This document shows, piece by piece, positions 23,265 to 35,653 of a DNA stretch of 64,000 nt. The stretch comes from Histoplasma ohiense. Taxonomy: Eukaryota > Ascomycota > Eurotiomycetes > Onygenales > Ajellomycetaceae. The notes under the pieces were generated by a model, which had not been told where the DNA came from, did not search any database, and was given only the letters and a program-made list of their open reading frames with translations. Numbering within the stretch: the first letter of the stretch is position 1; each line of letters begins with the position of its first letter. The position numbers and the translations under genes were made by a program. The DNA lies in contig JAEVHH010000002.1 of the NCBI GenBank assembly GCA_017607445.1, positions 6,044,001 to 6,108,000 of the forward strand. Reading direction: 5' to 3'.

Positions 23265-24242
23265 ATAGCTTAAACATCCCCTCCATCGTCTCGAGGCACA
23301 TATACCTTCAAACGAAGGCTCGCTGTTCTGGTGATGGCGCTTAAGGAGTCTCTCCCCTGACCGCTCCCCCCCCCACCACCTTCTCCCGGTCATCCAAACT
23401 TGATGGAGATTTGGAGCACTCCTTCAGTATTCGTTTAATGTTCCTTCATGGAAGAAACGAGCAAGAAGAAGAGACTGTTGGATCAATATTCCTATATTTT
23501 TCTTCCTTATTTCGAATGGAAGCAGAAACTTGAGGTTGATTACCCGCTATAAGTTATTAGGTTACTTTTCATCGATAAGGTAACTACAGGATGGACAAAA
23601 GAAAAGAAAAGAAAAGAAAAGAAAAGAAAGACAATCTGAGCGCTTACATTTCGTCCCCTATTTAATTTAAACCTATTTTAACTTTTACTCCTCAAAAAGA
23701 AATTCACCCCGGTCATTAACCAACTAACTATGAACCGCCGAGGTCTGATCAAGTTAAAGCTTTGGGCCGGAGCAAAGTGTCCATAACTATACATATCAAA
23801 CTCTCTGGAAGATTTAAGGATTATTATATACGGTGGTGACATTTAACTATGTTACTCTGATTCATGAAGGACGTAAATCCTTAATCAAGGCAGCTAAAAC
23901 ATTGTTTGTCTTGGGAAGGACACCGGATAAAAAATGGAAAAGCTATGTGTATCCGTATATTTCTAACTATGCGAAACTGTAATGGAATAGCATTGGGGGA
24001 AGGAACCCGACGTGGGGTTGGTAATTCATAAAAAGGGTGATGCGAGAAAAAAGGAGCACGTTTCCATCACGTTCTAGCTATGATCAAATGGACATTTCCG
24101 TGGCCTGAGTGACATCGTGTCTAAGGAGTTGTTGACGTCATAATTATTGACTACTGTAGCTGTATGAGATGAATATGGGGAGAATGCTAGGGGTGGCTTC
24201 AATTAAATAACAATCGACGGCGATGAACCTTATGGGGTCTTT
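23265..24242. other. Spacer between convergent genes
   Basis: No gene is supported. It lies between the ends of the plus-strand four-TM gene and minus-strand ddi1 and includes a GAAAA microsatellite. It should contain both 3' untranslated regions. Confidence 0.5.
23596..23630 (+). repeat. AAAAG microsatellite
   Basis: About seven near-perfect copies of a 5-bp AAAAG unit. Confidence 0.9.
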
Positions 24243-25814
24243 TTAAATAAGATAACCGATGGCTCCTTCAACATCCCCACCAGCAGCTTCGAGGGCCTGC
24301 ACTGCTTCTTCCCGTGTGAACCCCAAATCCGTTATCTTGGATATTAACTCTGCGGGCCATTGCGAGGCAGGCACAGGAGAGCTGGAGGAAGGTTGAGCGG
24401 TAGGTTGAAGGTCATTGCTATTGGAGGACGACGGCGGGTTAGAAGGGGAAGGGTGGATGTTGATTCTTGGTGTGGAGGACGAAGGGGAGGGTGAATTTGC
24501 TGGCCTGAATTGGGACGGCGAGGCGGAGGATGAAGGTTGGCCAGCCGGTTGGGCAACTGCGCCTGATCTGGCACCGACAATTGCGCCATCCCGACCATGC
24601 ACCAGAGGCTCGCCCTCAAGCTCATCGTGCTTAGGGATTTCTGCTTCGCTAAGGAAAGGCACGGTTTGGCCTGCGATTCTTAGGACGTTATCTTGCAGGT
24701 CAATGCAAGCTTGATGTCGCTTAAGCATGTCGAGCCCTATGAGAAGATCTATATGTTTGCCATCCATCACAGCGAATGAGCAGGAAAGGAATATATCCCC
24801 GATCTTGATCTGCGCAGAGTGCACGCGCCCCAAGATATCAGCAGTCCCAACGCCTTTCGCGACACCACCGTAGCGACGATCAATTAAACGCATGATATGG
24901 CATGCAGATGCACACTCTGGTGACATTATTGTGACCTGGGCGCCGGAGTCGACAAAGGCCTTAACTCGGTGGCCATTCACTTCGACAGGAACATACAGCA
25001 TGCTTACTCGTCCAAAAGCTAGAACAAAACTGTTAACAAGTGAAGTTGGCGTTAAGAGGGAGGAGGAGGAGGAGGAATATAAAAGCGAGTATTACAACTC
25101 ACCTTCTGGTGTATGCTCCATCGCAGCTTGTAAATTTTCCATAACCGCATTTTGGCGAATAATTTCCTCAATCTCCTTCTGCGCATCTACATTGAAGGGA
25201 TCGGAATTTAACATGGCAATCCTCGCTTCCCTCGCAGCTAATGCCTCTGCCTCTTGCCGCTGCTGCATAAGCAGCACTTCACGGAATCGCTGGGCATTTT
25301 CTGCTACCTCCGCTAACGCAGGGTTTTGTCTTCTCACCCCCTCCAACACTCTCGGGTCTCCAAGCATATGGAGTCGTAACGTCTCAGGATCTGGCATTTC
25401 TGCCTGCCTCCTGGCCAGTGCATCCTGTATAGCTGGGTTCGCACCTGCTTGGCGCCGGACATTGTTTTGCCCTTGTTGCTGCTGCTGCGGGCTTGCTGTC
25501 TGGGTCTGGATTTGCATGGCAAGCATGTCCCCCTCCCGAATTGTGGCTTGAGATAAAGTTTGCGAATCGCTGGTGAGGAGCTTGTTATTGAAGAAAAGAC
25601 GTAATGCAGATGAAGGTATGTTTATATCGCTTTGGATGACAGCTTTTAGGTCTGCGACGGTCATGTCATCGCCAACATCAAGGGAGATGAGATCGGACTC
25701 GACATGTGTGTCGGATGCGACAACTGAAACTGAGATTCTCCTGGTAGATGTTAGTCATAACAAGAACAACGGCTAAAAATTCCACTCCTGTTATCCATGT
25801 AGGGAATCTCACAT
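24243..25814 (-). CDS. ddi1: DNA damage-inducible protein 1 (ubiquitin shuttle/aspartyl protease)
   Basis: Three exons (25813-25814, 25103-25740, 24243-25018) give 471 residues. The start codon appears split: AT at 25813-25814, a 72-nt intron (GTGAGA donor, ACCAG acceptor), then the G, so the protein begins MRISVSVVASDTHVESD. A ubiquitin-like domain covers about 1-75. It is followed by a Q-rich linker, a helical middle region (DPETLRLHMLGDPRVLEG) and the retroviral-protease-like domain from about 210 with catalytic Asp237 in FVDSGAQVTIMS and LLIGLDMLKRHQ. A Ser/Pro-rich linker leads to a C-terminal UBA domain (LISKITDLGFTREEAVQAL) ending GYLI. Ddi1 proteins deliver ubiquitinated clients to the proteasome and cleave heavily ubiquitinated proteins; they act in cytosol and nucleus. 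If the split start is wrong, the next in-frame ATG (MTVADLK) would cut into the ubiquitin-like domain, which argues for the split start. Confidence 0.95.
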
Positions 25815-28800
25815 AGTTTAAGTTAGGGAGGCCTGTCTGGCCTGGGGTTTGATAAAGATGTACAACACAAGCAAAGCTGCTGCGTTGGGGATGCTTGAGC
25901 GGAGGCGGTGATAAATATGGTGTGGCAGCAATGAGTCAAATTGATCAGATAGAAAACGAGACGGATATCTAAATAACGGGCTTTGTAAGGTAAAGCGAAC
26001 CCGTTTCAGAGAGTCTGAGCGAGAATGGCGGGATTATAATAATTGGGGTGGGCAAGATTGCGGCGGGGACGGCGTAGAGGAGACCGCAAACGGAACTTGA
26101 TGCAGATACAGAACGTGGGGCAAAGGAAGAGCAGCGCCAACAGTGGGTAACTAATGGCCAGAAGAGCAACTGGAGAAGACTTAAAGCAAGGAAGATGAGG
26201 AGAAGCTATCTATATCTAAGAAAAGTTATGTTCGGTGAAGGGACATCAGCCAGATTAGTAACGACTAACTTAACTAGTGGTTAATTACCATTCTCTTCCC
26301 GTGGCTGACAACGAAGTTACTGAAGATAACGGGTTTACCCAGGGAAGGCTGCTCTCAATTCTGCGATGAAGTTGCAACTCCCGAGCCTGAGTAGCCTCTC
26401 AAGCCGCGTTAGCAAATGTCTGCCTGCCCAGACCTGTGACGGCAGACGTGAACCGAGACTCGGGGAAAAAGAAGAAAAAGAAAAAGAAGAAAAATTGAAA
26501 AAAAAAAAAAAAAAAAAAAGAGGCTGCAGAATGACGCAAGTGTTCCCCTTTGATCCCCAAACTTCCTCCATCAACCGCCGACTATGAGATCCTCTTTTGG
26601 CATCCTGCATCGACCGCTCCAAATGGACAGCGCGCGATACATACGCCACCTGCTACGCACCGGTGTCAACAGCCGCCAAACAAGTTTTCTGAATGCCGGC
26701 GGAAGTCGACTACGCGCAAGTTCAAGAGGGTCTAATGGATTTGCTGGCGCTTCTCATGCAGGGTGAAACGATGCCATCCAGCTTCGCGCCAGGGTAGAGT
26801 GTGTTGTATGAGCATTTCTGGTTCTACAGAGCATGTCGACGGGTTGAACTATTGATGGCTTTGATGAAAGCAAATTTCCCCCGCCAAAAATCAGCTCCTA
26901 CTTATGATCCCAATATTTAAGCTAATGTTGTTTGTGACCTGTCGAGTTCCAGTTGCATCCGCTTTGTCAAGACGGCTGCTGCAGAAGCCGATTTAAGCAA
27001 TTTCATATTTGGTGGAGCCCAAAGGGGGAAGGGGATGCCACTCAACTAAGACGCTGCTAATTATTTTCTGACAGCCGGCTCGTCTGGTTTTGGTGTCTCT
27101 ATTTCCAGCAGAGCAGAATCCCGCATGGATATTATAATCTAGCGTTTGCCCATGAACTAAGATATGATTCTCGATGCCAGACAAGCTACTGGCTGCACTC
27201 TGCAAACGCCGACATGGCACGGCTTCGTTGAGTGGTGGGGTGTGTATGCACTCCACACTGACAGTTGCCCGGATCCAGCCAATATATGATTGTGTTTGGG
27301 CTTTCTCTCTACTTCTATTTGTACCAATGAAACTTGCGATCCATTTACTTCTTCGCCTGAAATCGGTCCCGGGGGGGGGTTATTAAATGGCGATCATGCA
27401 ACGTTGATCAGATGAGTTTGGTTACGGCTGCAGATGTGGTTCGATCGTGGGATTGAGGACAGAAACTAGTGTATATTTCAATTTGCTGTGTTCAAACATG
27501 ATTTTTGGGGGTGAGAGCGAGAGTAGATTCAGGGCTTGGTGGGCTGTCTGATCATGAAGTTTGTTTCCAATATGGAAAATTCGAAGGAAATGTGGATTCC
27601 ATCTTCTTCCTGGAAGGAAAAAAGTAGTGGGTATCCAATCCCGCTTTACTCTTTGTTCAAACATTGCTGATGAGAATCTGCCTGGTGTGGGTCTGTGAGA
27701 CAGGAAAATATGAACTGGCACATCCTTAAATTTACAAGAACCATGTCTACCCATCAATATCAGATTTTGCCAGAAATCTACATGTACTGTACAGAGCCAC
27801 ATAGGTAGTAGCCGAGGTTGCTTGAATCCATAACTGATAAACTTGTTTGGACATCTACTGTCAATGAAGCATGACATGATTCTGAAACAGGCTCCTTGTA
27901 CGGAGAGGCGATGTATTCGCGTCACTTGAATACGTGCGAGCAACTTCCCTATCCACCGGATGTTTGCCGCAAGGTGGGGTACCGGGGAGGTACCCTGACA
28001 GCCTTCTTTTGCCGAGCGTTCTCCTCCTCTGCTATCGCGGAATCGATAATTCTGCTCTCTCCAACCTCACCAAAATTCCGGGGCATGTCCAACAAACGTG
28101 CGCAGTTACCGGAAAATCCCCTATCACTGCCTAGGTACTATTCCCCTGAGAACTTACCTGCAGGCGGGAAACAATCTTGCAACCCATTGCATCGCCCACT
28201 CGCTGCCTCCTCTTCTTCCCCTCTTCTGCCCCTCTTCTTTCTACATTGCAGTTGAAATCACGACAGCAACAACCTTTCTACCCCCAAATACGAGGATTTT
28301 CCGGCTGCTACTCGATTCAACTTCATAATAATTCATTCGTTGTTTTGCAGGAGATTTAAAAAGCCATAATCGCTCGGAAAGTAAGTAGGTAACAAGCTAC
28401 CCCAGTCTGTTGATCTTATCCCTCCAACCTGGCTTGGTTCCCTGCATTCTGCACATTTGCATCATAGCCGTTAGCTTGCGCCCATGTCCTCATGGCAGTG
28501 CCTGCAGTGCCTGCCGTGCCTTGGGGTTTTTTTTTTTTTCCCACCAGTGCCCGTGTTACAGCTTGCTTCGTCTTGATGAAAAAGCTTTTTATAAAATAAA
28601 AGTAACTGACAGCCGTCCGATCACATTATATTTCAGCTAGATATCTTGGACACCCTCTATCCCTCCCAGATATGGATACGTCTTCTTGAAATATTTAGTA
28701 GACTCGGGAATTCTGCGATCGGGAAAGAAGAAAATCTTACATCTGTGGAGCACAAAAAAGAAGAAACCTCAATTCGGAAAGCGGGCAAGCTCGTCACTCA

Positions 28801-28853
28801 CAAATCTTTCCATCTACTCTTGCGAAAAACATTGTTACTCCAAACTGTCGAAC
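25815..28853. other. Three-kilobase spacer between divergent genes
   Basis: This lies between the starts of ddi1 (minus) and the acetyltransferase gene (plus). A purine tract with an A-run sits at 26463-26521, and a CT-rich, C-rich leader-like stretch at about 28190-28290 precedes the acetyltransferase. A 173-codon minus-strand frame (27422-27943) has no recognisable domain and I do not accept it as a gene. Confidence 0.45.
26463..26521 (+). repeat. Purine-rich tract with A-run
   Basis: GAAAAAGAAGAAA-type sequence followed by about twenty consecutive A residues. Confidence 0.85.
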
Positions 28854-29954
28854 ATGGCAGAAAATCCTACAAAGGTTGAAGACCAATCGGTGGCGTCATC
28901 CGTTGGTGGTGACAAGAACGATATCTCCCCTGGATTCTCACCCCCCATTCGCACCACGGATTCTCCAATTACCGTATCTCCCCCCCAATCCAATTCTCGA
29001 GTTCCCCCTTTAATCGAAGGGGAGGCAATTGATCAACATCCCGCAATATCGCAGGGAGATCTGGTCATTGCTCATGAATTCGAAACGGAAGACAACAAGG
29101 TCGGTGATGAGGAAGATGACGAAAAAGAAGACGGATACGTTGAGGTCAAACATGACGACCTTGTGAGTTGTTTTCGGCAGTCACCACCTGCGAAACGAAC
29201 AGAGCTGGACCAGCTTCATCCATTCATCCAGCTCCTGTCTTTGTCGAATTTGGAGGATTGCTTAGCGGTCGAGGCAGCATTTCCGGAAAATGAGAGATGT
29301 TCGCTAGAAAAGGTGAAAATATTCATTTCCATCCAGTTATTTTAATATCACCCATTTGGATCCGTGTGAGGCTGATTTCAAACTCACCTATAATACAACA
29401 TTGCACAGCTAGCATACCGTTTGACAACATGTCCCGAGCTCTCCTTAGGCGCTTTCTACCTGCCGCCAAATGAACCAAGCAAGCCAAAACTCCGACCCCA
29501 GTTAATCGCCCACATAATAGCCACAAGAACCCGAGCGCTCTACGTAACCGACGCCTCCATGGGAATCCCTCCAAATTGGCGAGATAAATCATCATCTAGA
29601 TTACAAAGTTCCAACTGGTCCGAACAACCCGGGCACCAGGACCAAGGTTCCACAATCGCATTGCACTCTCTCGCTGTCCTGCCAGAACATCAGGGGAAAC
29701 GGCTCGGGTCAACGCTGTTGAAGGCATACGTCCAGCGCATCAGGGATTCCGAGATTGCTAATCGGATTGCTCTCCTGTCTCATGACCACTTGATACCGTT
29801 TTATACGAGTCGGGGGTTTAAGAATCGGGGGCCGAGTGATTGTACTTTTGGTGGTGGAGGTTGGTATAACATGGTATGTAATAGCACATATATATTGATC
29901 TCTTTAATTATCTCACGCATGGTGCAGCTTTTCCCTATGAGTTTTGGTCGCTAA
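28854..29954 (+). CDS. GNAT acetyltransferase (polyamine/arylalkylamine type)
   Basis: Exons 28854-29312, 29409-29873 and 29928-29954 give 316 residues. The start chosen is MAENPTKVEDQ; a possible in-frame ATG at 28686 would add a basic Ser/Lys-rich leader. The first 100 residues are acidic and Pro/Ser-rich and probably disordered (EEDDEKEDGYVEV). The GNAT fold starts near 125 with LEDCLAVEAAFPENERCS, continues across the intron as KLAYRLTTCPELSLGAFY, and shows the acetyl-CoA loop LAVLPEHQGKRLGSTLLKAY and the C-terminal IALLSHDHLIPFYTSRGF typical of the arylalkylamine/polyamine N-acetyltransferase branch. It would transfer an acetyl group from acetyl-CoA to an amine. The last intron is 54 nt, a multiple of three and free of stops, so both spliced (ending NMLFPMSFGR) and retained forms would be translatable. 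Confidence 0.85.
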
Positions 29955-30952
29955 CTAGGGCGGCGTGGTGCTTAATAGGTCTTGGAATTTGTGAATGGTA
30001 GACGTTTGAGTTAAACACACGAAAAATGGGGAATCTTACAAACGCGAAGGAGAGAAAATGACGGTTTCTTTCCTAATTATTTCTTCTGCAGAGCACATAT
30101 ATCTGGTTCCTACCGGATTTATGCTCTGTTTATATGGGGGAATCAAAGTTGATGTGGTAGGAGCAAGGGTTGGGCCGTCATTCATCCAGTATCGCTCCAT
30201 CACGTGTATCCTCAAGGCCGATAGTGGTAGGTGGTGTCGTGTCAAGTATTTTGCATTTCTTTTTTCTCATTGCTTCCTTTCCCTTTCATTTTATTTCTAT
30301 CTCCCATGTTCCTAAACAATATATCTATCTCTCCTTGTCTTGTTGGGTGGCTGCTGTGTCCGTTTTTTTTTTTTTTAAAGGGACCTACAAGGGATGGCGA
30401 GGCTGTCTGTCTTTCTTTTCTTTTAACATATTTTACGCCTGGGTCTAATGGAACAAAAAGGAGGGAGGTTTCATTTTCTCTTTTATATTCTTGTTTTCTT
30501 CCCTTGCATTGTTGTATCAACAAACTATACGATGAGGAAAACCGGGGTGAAGTGGAATGAATTTGCGTGGATAATGGTTGAAGTGTGTCTCGCAGTGTTC
30601 ATTCCCTGTATTTCCTTTTGCATTTTATTTTATTTTTATTTTTATTTTATTTAATGCATGTAGTGTGTCTGCCGTACAGTACGTTTATTAGCTTCCTAGT
30701 GGATTTGTTTGCAAGTAACGAGTAAAGAATGTATATAAGTTAGATGCTCTGGGCTGATAAGCTCGATAGGCTAAACCTTCCCAGCACTTCCCCCACCGCC
30801 TCGGGAAAAACTTCCATTCCAAACCATCTTGCCAACCACAAACAACCTTAATTTTTTTTGATTTCAGATTTTCAATTCCGCCGCCCTGAGGCAGCTTGAC
30901 AGAAATCTTCTTCCTATCCCCAATCCTTTTGCTTCTCCTTTGAGCCGGCATC
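29955..30952. other. Spacer and nog1 promoter
   Basis: No gene is supported. T-rich stretches (for example 30363-30376 and 30620-30652) dominate; the right part is the promoter and leader of nog1. Confidence 0.5.
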
Positions 30953-33472
30953 ATGAAGACGACTTGGAAGGAGGTATGTACAGTATCTATGTATTTTCCT
31001 TTTTTGTGGTGGCTTTTCTTGTTTCAAGAATTCTCGTTTTGTACCTCCGCTTGTCTTGAGAATATTTAATTGCGTTACTGACATGCGCCCTTTACTTTTT
31101 TAATATTTTCGCTTTCAAATAGATTCAACCTGTGCCTTCGAGCCAGGAGTTCCTGGATATCGTTCTTTCTCGGACACAGAGACGGCTTCCGACGCAGATT
31201 CGCTCCGGGTTCAAGATTAGTCGGATTCGAGGTGGGTTGTTTCCTCTGGTTCTTTCTCTTCTTTTTCGTCCTCTGGGGTGTGGGCCTGGGAAGAAGCAAA
31301 TGGAACTGGAAATAAGTTAGGACCATATGGAAGCAAAGCTCATGGTGGAGATTTTTGAACATATTAAATGTACTGACCGATGTTTACAATCCCACAGCGT
31401 TCTACACCCGAAAAGTGAAGTTTACGCAGGAGACATTTTGTGAGAAGTTTCAAAATATATTGGATGGCTTCCCAAGATTGCAGGATATTCACCCATTTCG
31501 TAAGTTTGTTTTATGATTTTTAATGTCCCTCGACAAAATGCGCCAAAACAGGGACTCCCGCTGACCAAAAACTCTTTCTGTGCACTCCAGACAAGGATTT
31601 GATGAACACTCTCTACGATGCCGATCATTTCCGCATCGCCCTCGGCCAGCTCTCTACCGCCAAACATCTGGTAGAAACTGTTTCCCGCGACTATGTCCGC
31701 CTCATCAAATATGCACAGTCACTGTTCCAATGCAAGCAGCTCAAGCGGGCTGCGCTGGGTCGTATGGCGACGATATGCAGACGACTCAAAGATCCGCTTG
31801 TCTATCTTGAGCAGGTGCGGCAACATCTAGGCCGTCTTCCCTCGATCGACCCCAACACTAGAACGCTCCTAATTTGCGGATATCCCAACGTTGGCAAATC
31901 CAGCTTTCTCAGAAATATCACGAAGGCAGACGTCGACGTGCAGCCGTATGCGTTCACGACTAAGAGCCTGTTTGTCGGCCATTTCGATTACAAATATCTT
32001 CGCTTCCAGGCAATTGATACCCCTGGTATCCTAGACCATCCGCTTGAAGAGATGAATACCATTGAAATGCAGTCGATTACTGCTATTGCGCATTTGAGAT
32101 CTGCCATCCTCTATTTCATGGACTTGTCAGAGCAGTGTGGGTACTCAGTTACGGATCAGATTAAGCTATTCAACAGCATAAAGCCTCTGTTTGCGAATAA
32201 GATCGTTTTCGTGGTCGTAAATAAGATCGATGTAATGCGGCCAGAAGATCTAGATGCCTCGACGCAAGCAGAGCTTCAGTCGATCCTGAAACCTGGTGAT
32301 GTCGAAATGCTGCAGGTGTCCTGCACAACTACAGAGGGTGTCACTACAGTGAAAAACGCGGCTTGTGACCGACTCCTTGCGGAGAGAGTGGCGCAGAAAC
32401 TGAAGGCCGGCAGCAATAATTCCGGTACTCCATCTGGAAGGCTGGGTGACCTTTTGGCCAGAATCCACGTCGCCCAACCCCTCGGCGGAGTGACCCGCGA
32501 AGCCTTCATACCTGAAGCAGTCCACTCCCTCAAGAAATATGATAAGAACGACCCGAATAAACGCCGACTTGCAAGGGATACGGAAGAGGAGAACGGCGGC
32601 GCAGGAGTCTTTAATGTGGATCTAAAGGAGAATTACCTACTTGCCAATGACGAGTGGAAACACGATAAAATCCCTGAAGTGTGGAACGGCAAGAACATCT
32701 ATGACTTTGTGGATCCTGATATTGAATCAAAGCTCGCTGCACTGGAAGAGGAGGAGGAAAACCTGGAGGCGGAGGGATATTACGACTCCGACGAGAGCGT
32801 CGAAGACGCAGAAGAAGCCAATATCCGCATGAAAGCAGATCTCATTCGCGAGAAACAGAAGCTGATCCGCAACGCGTCCAAGATGCGCAAATCGCTCAAG
32901 AACCGCGCATTGATCCCCCGCAGCGCCAAGGCCCGCAAATTGTCTGAAATGCAATCACATCTGGAATCGATCGGATTCGACGCAACGTCTGCATCTACCC
33001 GTGTGCAAGGGCAGACGCAGTCTCAGACACAGTCCCGTGGCCGGGGACCTACCCGAAGCGACATGGAGATTGCAGATGCTATGGATATCGATGGCAATGG
33101 CGACGACCGGAACGCCACACGCCAGGAGCTGCTTCAGCGAGCCAAGAGCCGGGCTCGCAGCCAGGCACCGACCAACCGACTCGTGGACGGCATAACTGAC
33201 ATGAAGTCTCGAAGCAAGGCGGATAAGATGGCGAAGTTAGCACAGATCAAGATGAATCGGATGGCGAGACAAGGCGAGGCGGATCGACATACAACCGCTT
33301 CTTTGCCGAAACATTTGGTGAGTTGTTTTTATTTTATTTAATTATTATTTTATGTTTTTTTTTACCCCCTTCACTGTTCTCATTATGGAGAAATACATGC
33401 TAATTGTTCCGTTTCTTTTGCTTTATGTAGTTCTCTGGGAAACGTGGCATGGGCAAGACTCAACGACGCTGA
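30953..33472 (+). CDS. nog1: Nucleolar GTP-binding protein Nog1
   Basis: Five exons (30953-30973, 31123-31231, 31398-31499, 31591-33317, 33431-33472) give 666 residues, normal for the family. Exon 1 encodes only MKTTWKE. The N-terminal helical bundle includes IQPVPSSQEFLDIVLSRTQR and FYTRKVKFTQETF. The Obg-type GTPase domain has G1 GYPNVGKSSF (about 174), switch region YAFTTKSLFVGH, G3 DTPGILDHPLEEMN (about 220) and G4 NKID (about 290). The C-terminal half is charged and Lys/Arg-rich (RMKADLIREKQKLIRNASKM), with a QTQSQTQS repeat and a basic end, FSGKRGMGKTQRR, on its own small exon. Nog1 is essential for pre-60S ribosome assembly in the nucleolus. All motifs are intact. Confidence 0.97.
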
Positions 33473-34944
33473 GCTACTGGGTGCTGGCGTTTAACGATGG
33501 GATGAGGGTTTAGAGTCCTGGGTCTATGAAATGGAGTTCACGGCTTGTTTTATTTAATTTTATACTTTTTGTTCCTTTTTATTGTCCAACCGTTGTCTGT
33601 TCATATCCAACCCTTCTTGTTTTATGATCTACACTTTAATAGACTCGAGCGCATTCATTGATAGCGATCGTCTCATGATTTTCAAGTAATACACTATTGT
33701 ATAAGAAGATTATACTGCATGGGACTTCGAGCGTGGAAAAATCCCTGCGTGCTCGAAGATCTTGTTCGACACAGGCGCAGAAAGCCGTACATAGCTCAAG
33801 ATCATCCGTAGACTGGTTTGCCTTTTGCCAACGATTTGTTTATCTGTACGTTAAAATGAATATGCCCTTAACTGTAGGCCCTTTGTTCGTTCCTGAGTTT
33901 TCGGACGGTCAAGACGGGCCATAGCACCCACTGTACTGTATGTAATATGACTGAAAATTCATCTGCGTTGGGATATCCTGGACCATATCCACCATACCAT
34001 GCATCGGCCATGTAGGACAGGTTGCGCTGCTAGCGAGACTTGTTTTATTTTATTCAATCGGCCGTGTCAGGGGGCTGCGCAGCAAGGCAGATACTGCTCA
34101 AATTACGAAACAAATGTTCTTAATGATCTTCCGTCGTGCTGAGACAGTTTCTCATTGATGTAATGTAATGTCTCAATAATGGTCATACGACTGCTCACCG
34201 GTGACTGGCGTGCACCACAGGTGAAAACATGGGTGTTCATCGACTGAATCGAGAGGACGGGGAGAGGATGTTTGAGCAGGAGAAGATTGAGGTTTATCAA
34301 ATCGAATCCGAGTGTGAGGATTCAAGCTTCATCAAATTCACCATGAATAATATGGGTTATTGATAACTTGAAGCTGCCGTTGCCAATCATTTAGTTATTA
34401 AGTTAACTTGGTAAGTATAAAATAGAAGCCAGAGCTCTCTCGATGAGAATCCGGCAAAGAATATGGAGTAATCGAGATATAAATATTGTTGGCCCTAGGC
34501 TGCCTATCACGGACTAGCGCACCGCACATACATGCCTCAGCCGCCTGCATGCTAATACAAGTACAACCAGTTAAGACGTTCCCACAAATATAGCAGGAAT
34601 CATGTGACAAGCAGCCTCCAACCTTGGAAGGTTCCAAGGTTGGAACTGTCGTCATGTGCCAGCTGCAGCTTCTCTCCGCTTCTCCTCTCAACAACTCCTC
34701 ATCGTAGGCCTCACTCCTTAACACACTTTGCTAGCATTCTAGCTGCTCCTCTCCCTAAGAATACTCACCTCTTAAGATTATTATTATACTGTTGGAGACG
34801 TTGTACCTAAGCTACTCCCCTGGTCTTTTAACATTAGAAATACCCATACCCTCGCAACCTTCCCCATCGCCCCCGGCGAGTTCTCGTCCCCCTCTCCACT
34901 ACTCCGATTCCGTTCTTCCTCTTCTTCAATCTACAATTGCCATC
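33473..34944. other. Spacer with a perfect palindrome
   Basis: No gene is supported between nog1 and the NPC2-like gene. It holds the nog1 3' flank and, at the right, the CT-rich leader of the NPC2-like gene. A perfect inverted repeat at 34618-34643 is listed separately. Confidence 0.5.
34618..34643. repeat. Perfect 12-bp inverted repeat with 2-base centre
   Basis: The arms CCAACCTTGGAA and TTCCAAGGTTGG are exact reverse complements separated by GG. It lies about 300 bp upstream of the NPC2-like start codon, within the probable promoter, so it could be a binding site for a dimeric regulator or, if transcribed, form a stable hairpin. Confidence 0.85.
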
Positions 34945-35653
34945 ATGCGTTTGACAACATCCCCAGTTCTTATCCTCCTCTGGTCTTCTTTGGCCGTGGG
35001 ATTTCCGTCCATGCCGTGGTCTGCAAAAGATCAGGCTCCAATAATGCAAGGCAGCAAAATGTCGGTCCCTGGGGAGAACCCGTTCAACTACTGCTTCGCT
35101 CCCGACCACGATATCTTGACGATCAAGAAAGTTGACTTGGATCCCCCCCATCCTATGCCGTATGTTCTGTTCCGCATATCCTGGCAATACAAATTATAAA
35201 CACAATATTGACCTATACTAACCATGTCCCTTTTTTTGCTCCAGTGGCAAAACCCTGACGGTTAACGCTTCTGGTACCTTTCATGAAGAGGTTGCCGTTG
35301 GCTCCATGGCTCGAATACAGGTGAAATATGGCCTTATTCGGCTGATCAACCAGGAAGTTGATCTATGCGAACAGATTGAAGCTGTGGATATGCACTGCCC
35401 TATCAAGAAAGGAGATATGGTTTTTCTGAAGTCGATAGAGTTGCCGAAGGAGATCCCACCGGTATGTAAAACTTAACACTCTAAGCTATAATCTACCACA
35501 ACTGCTGTTACATTTACATTTATATTTTTTGTTGTGTGCTTGCTGATACAAACGGTTTTTGAAAATATGCAGGGAAAGTACACTGTCCTCGCCGATGTGT
35601 TCACGGAGGGAAAGGATCAGATAACATGCATTGAAGCTCAAATTACATTTTAA
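34945..35653 (+). CDS. NPC2/ML-domain PG/PI transfer protein
   Basis: Three exons (34945-35159, 35245-35461, 35573-35653) give 170 residues. MRLTTSPVLILLWSSLAVG is a clear signal peptide. The ML (MD-2-related lipid-recognition) domain follows with FNYCFAPDHDILTIKKVDL, TLTVNASGTFHEEVAVGS, DLCEQIEAVDMHCPIKKGD and the final strand YTVLADVFTEGKDQITCIE. Four of the five mature cysteines are placed as expected for two disulfides (Cys in FNYC with one late Cys, and the DLC/MHC pair). Fungal members (NPC2 or phosphatidylglycerol/phosphatidylinositol transfer protein) bind and move sterol or phospholipid in the vacuole lumen or outside the cell. Length and exon structure look normal; all joins are in frame. 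Confidence 0.93.

Noticed and set aside
27430..27450. GGTTCGATC-like string resembling a tRNA T-arm
   Set aside because: No matching acceptor or anticodon stem could be found around it; no tRNA was supported anywhere in the window.
27422..27943. 173-codon minus-strand open frame upstream of the acetyltransferase gene
   Set aside because: No domain, signal or compositional feature suggests a protein; rich in His, Phe and Arg in no pattern, and no supporting splice structure.
31591..33317. Treating the long Nog1 exon as the whole gene
   Set aside because: The true start MKTTWKE and the basic C-terminal end are on small separate exons with clean splice sites.
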